Notes: generated by a model from the sequence alone, not told the origin. Positions 42,895 through 51,370 are shown, counted from the first letter of the stretch. The stretch: DNA of 64,000 bases from Lawsonibacter sp. (GCA_022801435.1 JAAWSG010000001.1:1-64000); one strand, 5' to 3'. Numbers and translations are program-made.

Positions 42895-43939
42895 CGGACG
42901 CGCCTCCTTCCTGGTTTGGCTGACCGCTGTACAGGTGGCAGCACACCCGATGGGTCCCGTTTTGATAGACCTGGGGGTGCTCGGTCCTGCACTGCTCCAT
43001 GCACCGAGAGCACCGCTCGGCAAAGACGCACCCCTTGGGCAGGGCGGTGGGGTCGGGCATCATGCCGGGGATGGGCTTGAGCCGCTTGGCCCGGGAGGAG
43101 AGGTTGGGGATGGAGTCGAACAGCCCCTCGGTGTAGGGGTGGTGGACCTTCCCCTGGAACACGTCCTCCACTGTACCCGACTCCACAATCTCCCCGGCAT
43201 ACATGACCCCCACGCCGTCGCAGGTCTGGGCCACGATGCCCAGGTCGTGGGTGATCATCAGCATGGAGGTCCCCAGCCGGTCCCGCAGGTCCCGGATCAT
43301 GGCCAGCACCTGGGCCTGGATGGTCACGTCCAGGGCGGTGGTGGGCTCGTCCGCGATGAGCAGCTCCGGCTCGCAGCACAGGGCCATGGCGATGACCACC
43401 CGCTGCTTCATCCCGCCGGAGAACTGATGGGGGTACTCCCGCTTGCGGCTGGGCGCGATGCCCACCAGCTTGAGCATCTCGTCCACCCGGGCCTCCACCT
43501 CCTCCTTGGTGTAGTCCGGGTTGTGCAGGCGGATGGCCTCCCCGATCTGCTCGTCCACGGTGTACACCGGGTTCAGGGCGGACATGGGGTCCTGGAACAC
43601 CATGGAGATCAGATTCCCCCGGACCGCCTGCATCATCGGCTCGTCCAGCTCCAGCAGGTTTTTCCCCTTGAAGAGCACCTGTCCGCTGAGTACCTTCCCG
43701 GTGATGGCCGGCAGGAGCCGGAGGATGGTGAGGGCGGTAGTGGTCTTCCCCGCCCCGGTCTCCCCCACCAGTCCGAAGGTCTTCCCCTTGTCGATCTGGA
43801 GGCTGATGCCGTTGATGGCCTCCACCGTCTCCAGGTCGGTCTTGTAGATCACCCGCAGGTCCCGGACATCCAGCAGGGGGCCGCTGTAGTCCTGCTGGGG
43901 CTCGAAGCGGCGGACCTGCTGCTCCTTCTTTTTCTTCAT
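42884..43939 (-). CDS. Peptide ABC transporter ATP-binding protein (OppD/DppD type)
   Basis: A 351-residue ATPase with a ~20-residue charged N-terminus. Walker A is GETGAGKTT (about 57-65), the Q-loop MVFQDPMSALNPVYTV, the signature FSGGMKQRVVIA, Walker B LLIADEPTTALD and the H-loop THDLGIVAQ. The C-terminal cysteine motif (CVFAERCSRCMEQC) is present. An upstream GTG is possible, but the ATG at 43939 has better spacing to GGGAGG. It is the third gene after the binding protein. Confidence 0.95.
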   Translation of the reverse strand: MKKKKEQQVRRFEPQQDYSGPLLDVRDLRVIYKTDLETVEAINGISLQIDKGKTFGLVGETGAGKTTTALTILRLLPAITGKVLSGQVLFKGKNLLELDEPMMQAVRGNLISMVFQDPMSALNPVYTVDEQIGEAIRLHNPDYTKEEVEARVDEMLKLVGIAPSRKREYPHQFSGGMKQRVVIAMALCCEPELLIADEPTTALDVTIQAQVLAMIRDLRDRLGTSMLMITHDLGIVAQTCDGVGVMYAGEIVESGTVEDVFQGKVHHPYTEGLFDSIPNLSSRAKRLKPIPGMMPDPTALPKGCVFAERCSRCMEQCRTEHPQVYQNGTHRVCCHLYSGQPNQEGGASDGN

Positions 43940-43962
43940 AAGCACACTCCTCCCGTGGCGCG

Positions 43963-44853
43963 TCAGGATTTCAGCTGCGGGTCCAGGGCGTCCCGCAGGC
44001 CGTCACCCACCAGATTGATGGCGCAGGCGGTCAGAACGATGGCCACCGCCGGGAAAATCAGCAGATGGGGCGCGTTGCGCATGAACTCCCGGGCCTCCGC
44101 CAGCATCTGCCCCCACTCGGGAGCCGGAGGCGGCATACCCAGCCCCAGATAGCTCAGAGTGGATTCGTACAGGATGATCTTTGCCACGTTCAGGGTGGTG
44201 TTGACGATGATGACCCCCACCGAGTTGGGAATGATGTGGCTGAGGATGATGCGCAGGCTACTGGAGCCCCCCGCCCGGGCGGCCTCGATGTACTCCGCCT
44301 CGGAGAGGGTCAGCACCTGGGCCCGCACCAGACGGACATAGTTGGTGAAGTAGGCCAGGGTCAGGGCGATCAGCAGATTGACAAAGTTGGCCCCCAGGGC
44401 GAATACCACCGCCATGGTGAAGAGGATATCGGGGACCGACATAAAGATGTCCAGTGACCGCATGATGATGGTATCCGTCCACCCGCCGAAGAAGCCGGCG
44501 ACCGCGCCCAGCATACTGCCGAACACGCAGGAGGAGATGGTGGCCAGCACGGCGATGCCCACCGAGGTCTTGCCGCCGTGGATGACCCGGGCCAGGATAT
44601 CCCGCCCGTAGCCGTCACAGCCGAAGGGGTGCTCCAGGGAGGGTTTGGCCAGCTGTACCGAAAAATTCTGGGTGGTGGCCGACGTATAGGGGATCAGCAC
44701 CGGCCCCAGGAGGATGGCGGCCGCCAGCAGGACCAGCACCACCAGTCCGATCACCGCGCCCTTGCTCTTGCAGAAGCGCCGCCAGATCTCCTTAGCCTGG
44801 CTCTGGCGCTTGAAGGAGCCCTCCGGGAGCGCCGCTCGTTTCAGGTTCATCAT
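43963..44853 (-). CDS. Peptide ABC transporter permease (OppC/DppC type)
   Basis: A 296-residue membrane subunit. A cytoplasmic N-terminal tail is followed by one helix (about 34-55), an external loop with HPFGCDGYGRDILARVIHGG (the conserved OppC G-T-D-x-x-G-R-D region, here C-D-G-Y-G-R-D), then five more helices. The EAA-type loop is [19 protein letters not shown] (about 184-202). Two overlapping ATGs follow GGAGG. It lies 11 bases after the OppB-type gene. Confidence 0.95.
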   Translation of the reverse strand: MMNLKRAALPEGSFKRQSQAKEIWRRFCKSKGAVIGLVVLVLLAAAILLGPVLIPYTSATTQNFSVQLAKPSLEHPFGCDGYGRDILARVIHGGKTSVGIAVLATISSCVFGSMLGAVAGFFGGWTDTIIMRSLDIFMSVPDILFTMAVVFALGANFVNLLIALTLAYFTNYVRLVRAQVLTLSEAEYIEAARAGGSSSLRIILSHIIPNSVGVIIVNTTLNVAKIILYESTLSYLGLGMPPPAPEWGQMLAEAREFMRNAPHLLIFPAVAIVLTACAINLVGDGLRDALDPQLKS

Positions 44854-44864
44854 ATCACTCCTCC

Positions 44865-45800
44865 CTATCTGGCCTTTGTGTACTTGGCCCGGATGCGCGG
44901 GTCAATAAAGGCGTAGGCGATGTCCACGATCAGCATGACCAGGGTGAAGCAGACGGCAATGAGAATCGTCCCCGCGATGATGACCGGCTCGTCCTTGTAA
45001 TTGATGCGGTCCACGATCAGACTGCCGATGCCGGGGAGGGAGAACATTTTCTCGGCCACCACGGCGCCGCAGATCAGCCCGCCCAGACTCAGGCCCACCT
45101 GGGTCACCACAGGCAGGAGGGCGTTTTTCAGCACATGCTTCCAGATGACCTGCCGCTCGGGCACGCCCTTGGCCCGGGCGGTGCGGACGTAGTCCTGGCG
45201 GATGGCCTCCAGCATGGACGACTTGGTGAAGCGGAAGTTCTGGGCCGCCGGCGGGATGGAGATGACCAGGGCGGGCATGATGTAGTGCTTGATGGAGTCC
45301 GCGCCGTAGGAGGGCAGAAGCCGCAGCCACAGGCAGAAGATATACAGCAGCACCAGGCCCAGCACGAAGGCGGGGACCGCGGCCAGGAAGAAGGCGATGA
45401 GGGAGGGGATGGTGTCCCAGAGGGAATACTGCTTCACCGCCGACTTGATCCCCAGGGGGATGCCCAGAATCGCGGCCAGGAAGACGCCGAAGAAGGACAG
45501 CTTCAGGGTGATGATGTACCGGGGCCAGATCTCATGGAAGGCGTTCTGCTTGGTCACGTAGGAGATGCCGAAATCCCCGGTGAACATGTTTTTCACGTAG
45601 CGGATGTACTTTTGCAGGAAGGGGAGGTCGTAGCCCAGGGCGTGGTTATAGGCGTCCACGTCCTCCTGGGAGACATTGCTGCCCAGAATCATCCGCCCGG
45701 GGTCGCCTGGGGTGATGTTCATCACCGCGTAGATAATCAGTGTGACCCCTAATATGGTAGGTATGAGGAACAGGACACGTTTTGTTATAAACTTATACAT
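44865..45800 (-). CDS. Peptide ABC transporter permease (OppB/DppB type)
   Basis: A 311-residue permease with six helices, beginning YKFITKRVLFLIPTILGVTLII as OppB proteins do. It includes TPGDP (about 36-40), the loop GFDLPFLQKY-type region here as GYDLPFLQKYIRY, and the EAA loop YVRTARAKGVPERQVIWKHV (about 203-222). The start at 45800 follows AGGAGG. A stem-loop plus T-run in the gap to the upstream binding-protein gene probably lowers expression of this and following genes relative to the binding protein. Confidence 0.95.
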   Translation of the reverse strand: MYKFITKRVLFLIPTILGVTLIIYAVMNITPGDPGRMILGSNVSQEDVDAYNHALGYDLPFLQKYIRYVKNMFTGDFGISYVTKQNAFHEIWPRYIITLKLSFFGVFLAAILGIPLGIKSAVKQYSLWDTIPSLIAFFLAAVPAFVLGLVLLYIFCLWLRLLPSYGADSIKHYIMPALVISIPPAAQNFRFTKSSMLEAIRQDYVRTARAKGVPERQVIWKHVLKNALLPVVTQVGLSLGGLICGAVVAEKMFSLPGIGSLIVDRINYKDEPVIIAGTILIAVCFTLVMLIVDIAYAFIDPRIRAKYTKAR

Positions 45801-45812
45801 GGAACCTCCTGT

Positions 45813-45857
45813 TAAAAAACAATCTGGTATCCCCACAAGCGGCTGCAGGGATACCAG
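45813..45857 (-). terminator. Intercistronic partial terminator after the binding-protein gene
   Basis: On the minus strand CTGGTATCCC and its complement form a 10-base stem with a 14-base loop, followed by ATTGTTTTTT, within the 106-base gap before the permease gene. Confidence 0.75.
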
Positions 45858-45906
45858 AGTGGGTCATAGTGGAACGCTGGCTCCCTGGTGGGCCCGCCCG
45901 GCGGCG

Positions 45907-47535
45907 TCAGTTGGCCCAGGTCATCTGGTCGATGTGGTAGTACAGGGGGCAGATACCGCCCAAGTCAATATTCTTGGACCATGCGATACCCACACCGCTG
46001 TGCAGGATGGGGTAGATGGTCTTGGTATCCATGACGATGGACCACAGCTCGGTGTAGATATCATACCGCTCCTTCACATCGGCGGTGGCTACACCTGCGT
46101 CCACCAGCTCCTCCAGCCTCTGCCAGTTAAAGGGGCTGTTATCCGCCTTATATTTGACAATGTACATGCCCACCGAGTCGGAGTGGACCTGCTGGCGGAT
46201 GTTATTGTAGTCATAGTTTCCGTTATCACCGTAGATGGCAATATCAAATTCCTGCCCGGACATATAGGGCCAGATCATGGAGTAGTCCCCAATTTGGATT
46301 TCCGCCTTCAGACCAATGGCGGCCAGGTTGGACTGGATGACCACGGCCTCCTTGCCCTTGGGTGCGTTGGGGTCGCCGTAGGTCATAATCGTGCCCACAT
46401 TAATTCCCGCGTCCATATCAGCCTGGGTAAAGCCGGCATCCAGCAGGCACTGCTTGGCTTTCTCCAGGTCGTAATCATAGGTGGTGAAATTGCCGTCCCG
46501 GTAGTTGGGGGAGGTGGCCACGTACTCGGAGGGCATGTACTCATAGGCGGCAGTGCCATAACCAGTGGTGGCGGCTTGGATACAGTCCGTCTTGCTGATG
46601 GCGTAAAAAATCGCCTCGCGGACCTTCTCCTTGCCCAAAATGTTGTTGTTGGTGGGGGACTGCCAGTTGATGAACACCGCATGGATATCATTATCCGAAA
46701 TCATGGTGGCGCGGTCCTCTCCCGCGGCCTTTTCGATATTGTCCCAGTCAGAGGTAGGAGCGTTGTTGAAGTAGTCAAGCTCGCCGTTCTCAAAGGCGAT
46801 GACCGCGGCGGCATCGTCCGAAATGACCTGGTAGTGCACCTTTTTGATCTCCGGTGCGCCGTTCCAGTAGTTCTCATAGGCGACCAGTTCAGTCCCATTG
46901 GAATCGAAAGAAGTCAGAATATACGGGCCGGTCCCGCAGGTGTGGGGCTCGGTCCCGAACTGCTTGCCCGAGCTGACGATTTCCTCATATTCCCGCTTGC
47001 TGAAAATCTTGATGGTCCAGAATGTGTGGGAGATAGCGGAGTAGGGGTAGTCCAGATGAAAGAGCACCGTCTTGTCATCTTTCGCTTCCACCTTGTTGAT
47101 AAAGCTGGTCACATAGTTGAAGCGGGAGTTCTGCATGGCGCTCTCATAGCTGAACACCACGTCCTCCGCGGTCAGAGGGTCGCCGTTCTGGAAGGTGGCG
47201 TCCACAATGGTCACGGTATAGGTCAGGCCGTCCTCGCTGACCTGAATATCTTTTGCCAGCAGGTCGTAGTACCCTCCATGGGCCTCATCCATACCATACA
47301 GGCCCTCAAATACCTGGACCCACAGAATCTGCATATCGTTGACTAAGGTAGAATTCTGCCAGTCGGTGGAAACAAGTGCGGCAGTCTGACGCATCCGGAG
47401 GGTCCGGTCCTCCGGGTTGCCGGAGGCTCCGCCTGGGTTGGAGCTGTTTCCGTTTCCTCCGCAGGCAGCAAGCATGGGAATCAGCAGCAGGCAGCTGAGC
47501 AAGAGTGCAGCGAGCTTTTTCCATCGTTTTTTCAT
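45907..47535 (-). CDS. Peptide-type ABC transporter substrate-binding lipoprotein (SBP family 5)
   Basis: A 542-residue extracellular lipoprotein. The signal peptide ends in the lipobox LAAC (Cys25), then an Asn/Gly/Ser linker. Family 5 binding-protein features are present: the strand pair around GLTYTVTIVDATFQNGDPLT (about 107-126), the DVVFSYESAM segment and a C-terminal YPILHSGVGIAW. The start at 47535 follows AAAGGAGG. It heads the operon with the four transporter subunits, ald and pepD. Ligands are probably di- or oligopeptides. Confidence 0.94.
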   Translation of the reverse strand: MKKRWKKLAALLLSCLLLIPMLAACGGNGNSSNPGGASGNPEDRTLRMRQTAALVSTDWQNSTLVNDMQILWVQVFEGLYGMDEAHGGYYDLLAKDIQVSEDGLTYTVTIVDATFQNGDPLTAEDVVFSYESAMQNSRFNYVTSFINKVEAKDDKTVLFHLDYPYSAISHTFWTIKIFSKREYEEIVSSGKQFGTEPHTCGTGPYILTSFDSNGTELVAYENYWNGAPEIKKVHYQVISDDAAAVIAFENGELDYFNNAPTSDWDNIEKAAGEDRATMISDNDIHAVFINWQSPTNNNILGKEKVREAIFYAISKTDCIQAATTGYGTAAYEYMPSEYVATSPNYRDGNFTTYDYDLEKAKQCLLDAGFTQADMDAGINVGTIMTYGDPNAPKGKEAVVIQSNLAAIGLKAEIQIGDYSMIWPYMSGQEFDIAIYGDNGNYDYNNIRQQVHSDSVGMYIVKYKADNSPFNWQRLEELVDAGVATADVKERYDIYTELWSIVMDTKTIYPILHSGVGIAWSKNIDLGGICPLYYHIDQMTWAN

Positions 47536-47643
47536 AGTCTTCCTCCTTTTTCGTATCCACTGCATCTGGCGTGGCGGGCAGGTATCGAATTTTTCTTGCT
47601 ATGCGATAGAGAACGCCAATATGTACGGGATACTGTGTAAACT

Positions 47644-47673
47644 ATTATATCCAAATAATTCTATAAAAGTCAA
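47644..47673 (-). promoter_or_regulatory. Predicted promoter of the peptide transporter-ald-pepD operon
   Basis: On the minus strand TTGACT and TATAAT are separated by 18 bases; the leader to the binding-protein ATG is about 100 bases. The rest of the 352-base gap (47536-47887) holds a possible operator at 47696-47707 and the GntR terminator. Confidence 0.65.
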
Positions 47674-47695
47674 GTATAAACAACCAGCTTAATCG

Positions 47696-47707
47696 AATGT
47701 ATTCAAT
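47696..47707. promoter_or_regulatory. Possible second GntR operator
   Basis: AATGTATTCAAT; on the minus strand ATTGAATACATT, matching the perfect palindrome at 48724-48735 in 10 of 12 positions. It lies about 22 bases upstream of the -35 of the transporter operon. Confidence 0.35.
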
Positions 47708-47807
47708 TTTTGTGGAGATTGGACAAAGCCGCTCCCCTGGTTCCCTCCGGAGCCCCTCGCTTTCTCCCGGTTTCTCCCATTTTTTCCCCTTTTTCGGTTT
47801 TTTTCCA

Positions 47808-47843
47808 CAAAAAAGAGCGCCCGAACTTGGGCGCTCAAAAAAA
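47808..47843. terminator. Bidirectional-type terminator after the GntR gene
   Basis: GAGCGCCC and its complement around a 6-base loop with an A-run on the left and a T-run on the minus strand (CTCTTTTTT), about 50 bases beyond the GntR stop. Confidence 0.88.
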
Positions 47844-47887
47844 TATTCCGCTGATTTTAGATCATTTTCCAAATGAGAGGATTCCCC

Positions 47888-48517
47888 CTACAGAAAGCTG
47901 AGACAATCCGCCGCACAGACGATATCCGCCTTTGTCGCCTCCACCGCCGCCTCCGTGTCCCGCTCCCGCAGGGCGCGCAGAAGGGCGTCGTGGGTGCGGA
48001 TGCTCTCCTGGTTGGTCCCGGTCTGGTCGTAGAAAATCAAAAAAATAGCCGACTTGTTGAACAGCTCGTGGCAGAATTTCTCTATGTATTCGTTGTCCGC
48101 AGCCTGGAGGATCTCCCAGTGAAAATCCCGGTTAAGGGTCACGTACTCGGTCATGGAAAACCGTCCGGTGAGCTGCCGCTGGACCTCCAGGTTCTTCTCC
48201 ATCCTCTCCAGCGCCTCCTCAGTGATGCGGGGGACCGCCAGCCGGGCCGCCTCACACTCCAATATGGTGCGCACGGCAAACACGTGGTTCATATCCGCCG
48301 CGGTGGGCTTGGCAACGAAGGCCCCATAGTTGGAGACCAGGTCTACCAGCCCCTCGTAGTTCAGACGGGTGATGGCCCGCCGCACCGTGGTCCGGCTGGT
48401 GTGCATGGCGGTGGCCAGCTCCTCCTCCAGCACCCGGTTCCCCGGGAACAGCTCCTTCCGAATGATTCGGTCCCGAACGTAATCATACACCGCTTGTGCA
48501 GAAACACTGCCTGCCAT
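47888..48517 (-). CDS. GntR-family transcriptional regulator (FCD/FadR subfamily)
   Basis: A 209-residue regulator. The N-terminal winged helix (about 5-70) contains YDYVRDRIIRKELFPGNRVLEEELA and HTSRTTVRRAITRL. The C-terminal FCD domain (about 78-205) has the metal/ligand positions E-x-x-A-A-R-L-A and NRDFHWEI, plus a histidine in RTHDALLRAL. It sits between the transporter-ald-pepD operon and the divergent reductase genes, with a palindrome of GntR style in the intergenic region, so it is the likely regulator of both. The effector may be the reductase substrate or a related acid; this is inference. Confidence 0.93.
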   Translation of the reverse strand: MAGSVSAQAVYDYVRDRIIRKELFPGNRVLEEELATAMHTSRTTVRRAITRLNYEGLVDLVSNYGAFVAKPTAADMNHVFAVRTILECEAARLAVPRITEEALERMEKNLEVQRQLTGRFSMTEYVTLNRDFHWEILQAADNEYIEKFCHELFNKSAIFLIFYDQTGTNQESIRTHDALLRALRERDTEAAVEATKADIVCAADCLSFL

Positions 48518-48694
48518 CCAACTCCCTGCCTTTCCTCATATTCCGCTCCCATTATAGCAGGGGAGCCGCAGGGATTGCAACCTCATTTTTTGAAAAATTG
48601 CCCAGTTTTCTCTCTCTTTTTTCCAAAAGTATCCATTCATCGGGACCGCCGCCGCCCCCCATTCCAGCTTTTTTCCCTTCCCGCAGAAAAACAG

Positions 48695-48723
48695 TTGACT
48701 TTTGCGCCCTTCTATGCTATCGT
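48695..48723 (+). promoter_or_regulatory. Predicted promoter of the reductase component B operon
   Basis: TTGACT and TATCGT separated by 17 bases; the -10 abuts the palindrome at 48724. The start codon is about 70 bases further on. Confidence 0.5.
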
Positions 48724-48735
48724 ATTGTATACAAT
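48724..48735. promoter_or_regulatory. Perfect palindrome, probable GntR operator
   Basis: ATTGTATACAAT is a perfect 12-base palindrome covering the expected transcription start of the reductase operon and lying between it and the divergent GntR gene. Size and symmetry fit FadR-type GntR operators; binding is inferred. Confidence 0.55.
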
Positions 48736-48793
48736 ATTAAGTACAAAATAAGAGTACAATGAGAGGACAAATAAACAGGAAAGGAATGAGGTC

Positions 48794-50077
48794 ATGGCTT
48801 ATGAGTTGAGGACCATTCACATCCGCGACATCCAGTTCGCACAGGAGGAGGGAGTCCGGGACGGCGTTTTGTTTGTCAACCAGGAGCGCCTCCGGCAGCT
48901 GGTAGCGGAGGACCGCCGGGTGCAGGAGGTCCGGTTCGACCTGGCCAAGCCGGGGGACTCCTGCCGCATCCTGCCGGTGAAGGATGTGATCGAGCCCCGG
49001 GCCAAGCTGGAGGGGGAAGCTTTCCCCGGCCTGTTCCGGGAGACCATGGAGCAGGTGGGAACCGGCGTCACCTATGTGCTGAAGGGGTGCGCCGTTGTGA
49101 CCACCGGCCCCATTGTTGGCTTTCAGGAGGGGCTGATCGACATGAGCGGCCCCGGCGCGGAGTACACCATCTTCTCCAAGCTGAACAACCTGGTCATGCA
49201 CATCACTAAGGCCAGCCAGGTGGACCCCCACGAGCATGAGGAGGTGGTCCGCTTGGCCGGCATCAAGGTTGCCCATTACCTGGGCAAGCTGGGCCTGGCC
49301 TGCGGGGAGTACGACTGCGAGCGCTATGACTGGCCCCCCATCGGAGAGCGGTTCCAGCAGTACCCCGAGCTGCCCAAGGTGGTCTATGTGTGCAACTGCA
49401 TGGCCCAGGGGCTGCTCCACGACACCTACCTATACGGCCGGGACTGCAAGGCCATCACTCCCACCCTCCTGTCCCCCCTGGAGTATTGGGACGGCGCGGT
49501 GGTCAGCGGCAACTGCGTCTCCCCCGGCTCCAAAACCACTACCTATCACCACTTGAACAACGCGGTCATCACCTCGCTGCTGGCCCGCCACGGGAAGGAC
49601 CTCAACTTTATGGGGGTGGTGCTCAACCCCCTGATGGTCACCCTCAAGGAAAAGTACCGCAACATCATGCTGACCACCGCCCTGGTCCAGTCCCTCAGCG
49701 CGGAGGGGGCCATCATCTCCCAGGAGGGGTTCGGCAATCCCACCACCGACCTGATGCTTACCTGCCAGAGCCTGGAGCAGCGGGGCATTAAGACGGTCAT
49801 CATTACCAACGAGGACGCCGGAGTGGACGGCATGTCCGAGTCCCTGCCCGACAGCGTGCAGGAGGCCAACGCCATCGTCTCCACCGGGAACAGCAATGCC
49901 ACCATCCTGCTGCCCAAAATGGACCGGGTCCTGGGGGTGCTGCCGGAGGTGGTCAAAACCACCGGCGGCAATGTAAACTCCATCCAGCCCGACGGGACCC
50001 TCCTCATTGAGATCCACGGCATCATGGGCAGCCACAATTTGCAGGGCAATACCCTTCTCAGCGCGGCCACCATTTAA
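48794..50077 (+). CDS. Glycine/sarcosine/betaine reductase component B, proprotein subunit (GrdE/GrdG/GrdI type)
   Basis: Component B of these clostridial reductases binds the amino substrate as a Schiff base on a pyruvoyl group. This 427-residue proprotein (GrdE about 428) contains the processing site: SGNCVSPGSKTTTYHHLNN (about 238-256), where Cys241 would become the pyruvoyl residue after self-cleavage between Asn240 and Cys241. The upstream half has GEYDCERYDWPPIGERF. The gene is followed after 18 bases by the selenoprotein subunit. No component A or C gene is visible, and substrate type (glycine, sarcosine, betaine or other) cannot be read from sequence. The gene order (proprotein then selenoprotein, without grdA) is more like sarcosine or betaine units than glycine units. 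Confidence 0.9.
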   Translation: MAYELRTIHIRDIQFAQEEGVRDGVLFVNQERLRQLVAEDRRVQEVRFDLAKPGDSCRILPVKDVIEPRAKLEGEAFPGLFRETMEQVGTGVTYVLKGCAVVTTGPIVGFQEGLIDMSGPGAEYTIFSKLNNLVMHITKASQVDPHEHEEVVRLAGIKVAHYLGKLGLACGEYDCERYDWPPIGERFQQYPELPKVVYVCNCMAQGLLHDTYLYGRDCKAITPTLLSPLEYWDGAVVSGNCVSPGSKTTTYHHLNNAVITSLLARHGKDLNFMGVVLNPLMVTLKEKYRNIMLTTALVQSLSAEGAIISQEGFGNPTTDLMLTCQSLEQRGIKTVIITNEDAGVDGMSESLPDSVQEANAIVSTGNSNATILLPKMDRVLGVLPEVVKTTGGNVNSIQPDGTLLIEIHGIMGSHNLQGNTLLSAATI

Positions 50078-50095
50078 CCACAGGGAGGTGCTTTT

Positions 50096-51370
50096 ATGAA
50101 AAAAGTAATCTACTATACCAACCAGTTCTTCGGCCAGATTGGCGGCGAGGAGATGGCGTACACCGAACCCGCCTTCCACCCTGGGGAGAAAATCGGACCC
50201 GCTCTGGCCCTGGCCTCCCAGCTGAAAGACGCGGAGATCGTGGGCAGCTTTATCTGCGGCGACAACTACTATGTGGAAAATATGGATCAGGCCAAGGCCT
50301 ACATCGCCGGGTACATCCGGGAGTATCAGCCCGACCTGTTCATCGCCGGCCCCGCCTTCAACGCCGGGCGGTACGGCATCGCCTGCGCCGATATCTGCCA
50401 GTACGTGAAAACCCAGCTGGGCATTGAGGCCATTACCGGGCTGTACTGGGAGAATCCCGCTGTGGAGATGTACAAAAAGGACATCTATATCCTCCAGGTG
50501 GCCAAGTCCGCCGCGGGTATGCGGAAGGCGGTCCCTCTGATGGCGGCCTTCGCCAACAAACTGCTGGCGGGGGAGCCCCTGGGCACGCCCAAGCAGGAGC
50601 AGTACTACGCCAAGGGCCAGCGGGTCAACCTGTTCCGGGAGAAAAACGGCGCCGAGCGGGCCGCGGACATGCTGCTGGCCAAGCTGAACGGCACGCCCTA
50701 TGAGACCGAGCTGGAGATCTCCGTCTATGAGAAGGTGACCCCCGCCCAGCCTCTGGCCTCTCTGGCCCAGGCCAAGATCGCCCTTTGCACCACCGGCGGC
50801 ATCGTTCCCATGGGCAACCCCGACCACCTGCCCGCTGCCACCGCCAAGGTCTGGAAAAAGTACGCTGCGGGGAATGAGGCCGGCCTGATCTCCGGCGAGT
50901 GGGAATCGGTCCACGCCGGATATGACCCAGTCTACGCCAACCAGGACCCCAACCGGGTGGCCCCGATGAACACCCTGTATGAGCTGCAAAAGGAGGGGGT
51001 CATCGGCAGTGTCTACCCCTATCTGCTCTCCACCACTGGAAACTCCACCTCGGTGGCGGACGCCACCCGGATGGGAAAGGAAATTGCGGAGGATCTGCTG
51101 TCCGCCGGGGTCTACGGCGTGATCCTCACCTCGACGTGAGGGACCTGTACGCGTTGCGGTGCAACGATTGTGAAGCAGATTGAAAAGGCCGGCATCCCCG
51201 CCGCCCACATCTGCACAGTGACCCCCATCTCCAAAACGGTGGGCGCGGCCCGCATTTCCGGCGCGCAGGCCATCCCCTATCCCACCGGCGATCCCCACCT
51301 CCTCAGTGAGAAGGAGCTGGTCCGCCGCCGGCAAATTGTCCTGGACGCGCTGGCTCTGCTGGAGCAATAA
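50096..51370 (+). CDS. Glycine/sarcosine/betaine reductase component B, selenoprotein subunit (GrdB/GrdF/GrdH type)
   Basis: A 424-residue selenoprotein. Translation continues through an in-frame TGA at 51137-51139 (Sec348) to TAA at 51368. The residues around it read T-S-T-U-G-T-C-T-R-C-G-A, the U-x-x-C-x-x-C redox motif of GrdB-family proteins, and the next 76 codons give the family's conserved C-terminus (IPAAHICTVTPISKTVGAAR). Total length is close to GrdB (about 436). The selenol attacks the substrate bound by the pyruvoyl subunit and passes a carboxymethyl group to component A. Conventional gene calling would split it at 51139 and lose the active site. GAGG precedes the ATG. A SECIS-like hairpin follows the TGA. 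Confidence 0.93.
51137..51139 (+). other. Selenocysteine codon (recoded TGA)
   Basis: In-frame TGA inside the GrdB-type gene, flanked on both sides by family-conserved sequence, at the family's known selenocysteine position. Confidence 0.93.
51140..51170 (+). promoter_or_regulatory. Bacterial SECIS-like hairpin
   Basis: CGTTGC, GGT, GCAACG at 51152-51166: a perfect 6-base stem whose loop begins 19 bases after the TGA and contains the GG/GU bases expected for SelB recognition. It lies within the coding sequence, as in bacterial SECIS elements. Confidence 0.75.

Noticed and set aside
51137..51139. TGA as a nonsense mutation making the GrdB-type gene a pseudogene
   Set aside because: The frame, family motif and C-terminus continue without change and a SECIS-like hairpin follows; recoding as selenocysteine explains all of it.
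49430..51367. Long minus-strand frame across the reductase genes
   Set aside because: Shadow of two conserved proteins; no domain content.
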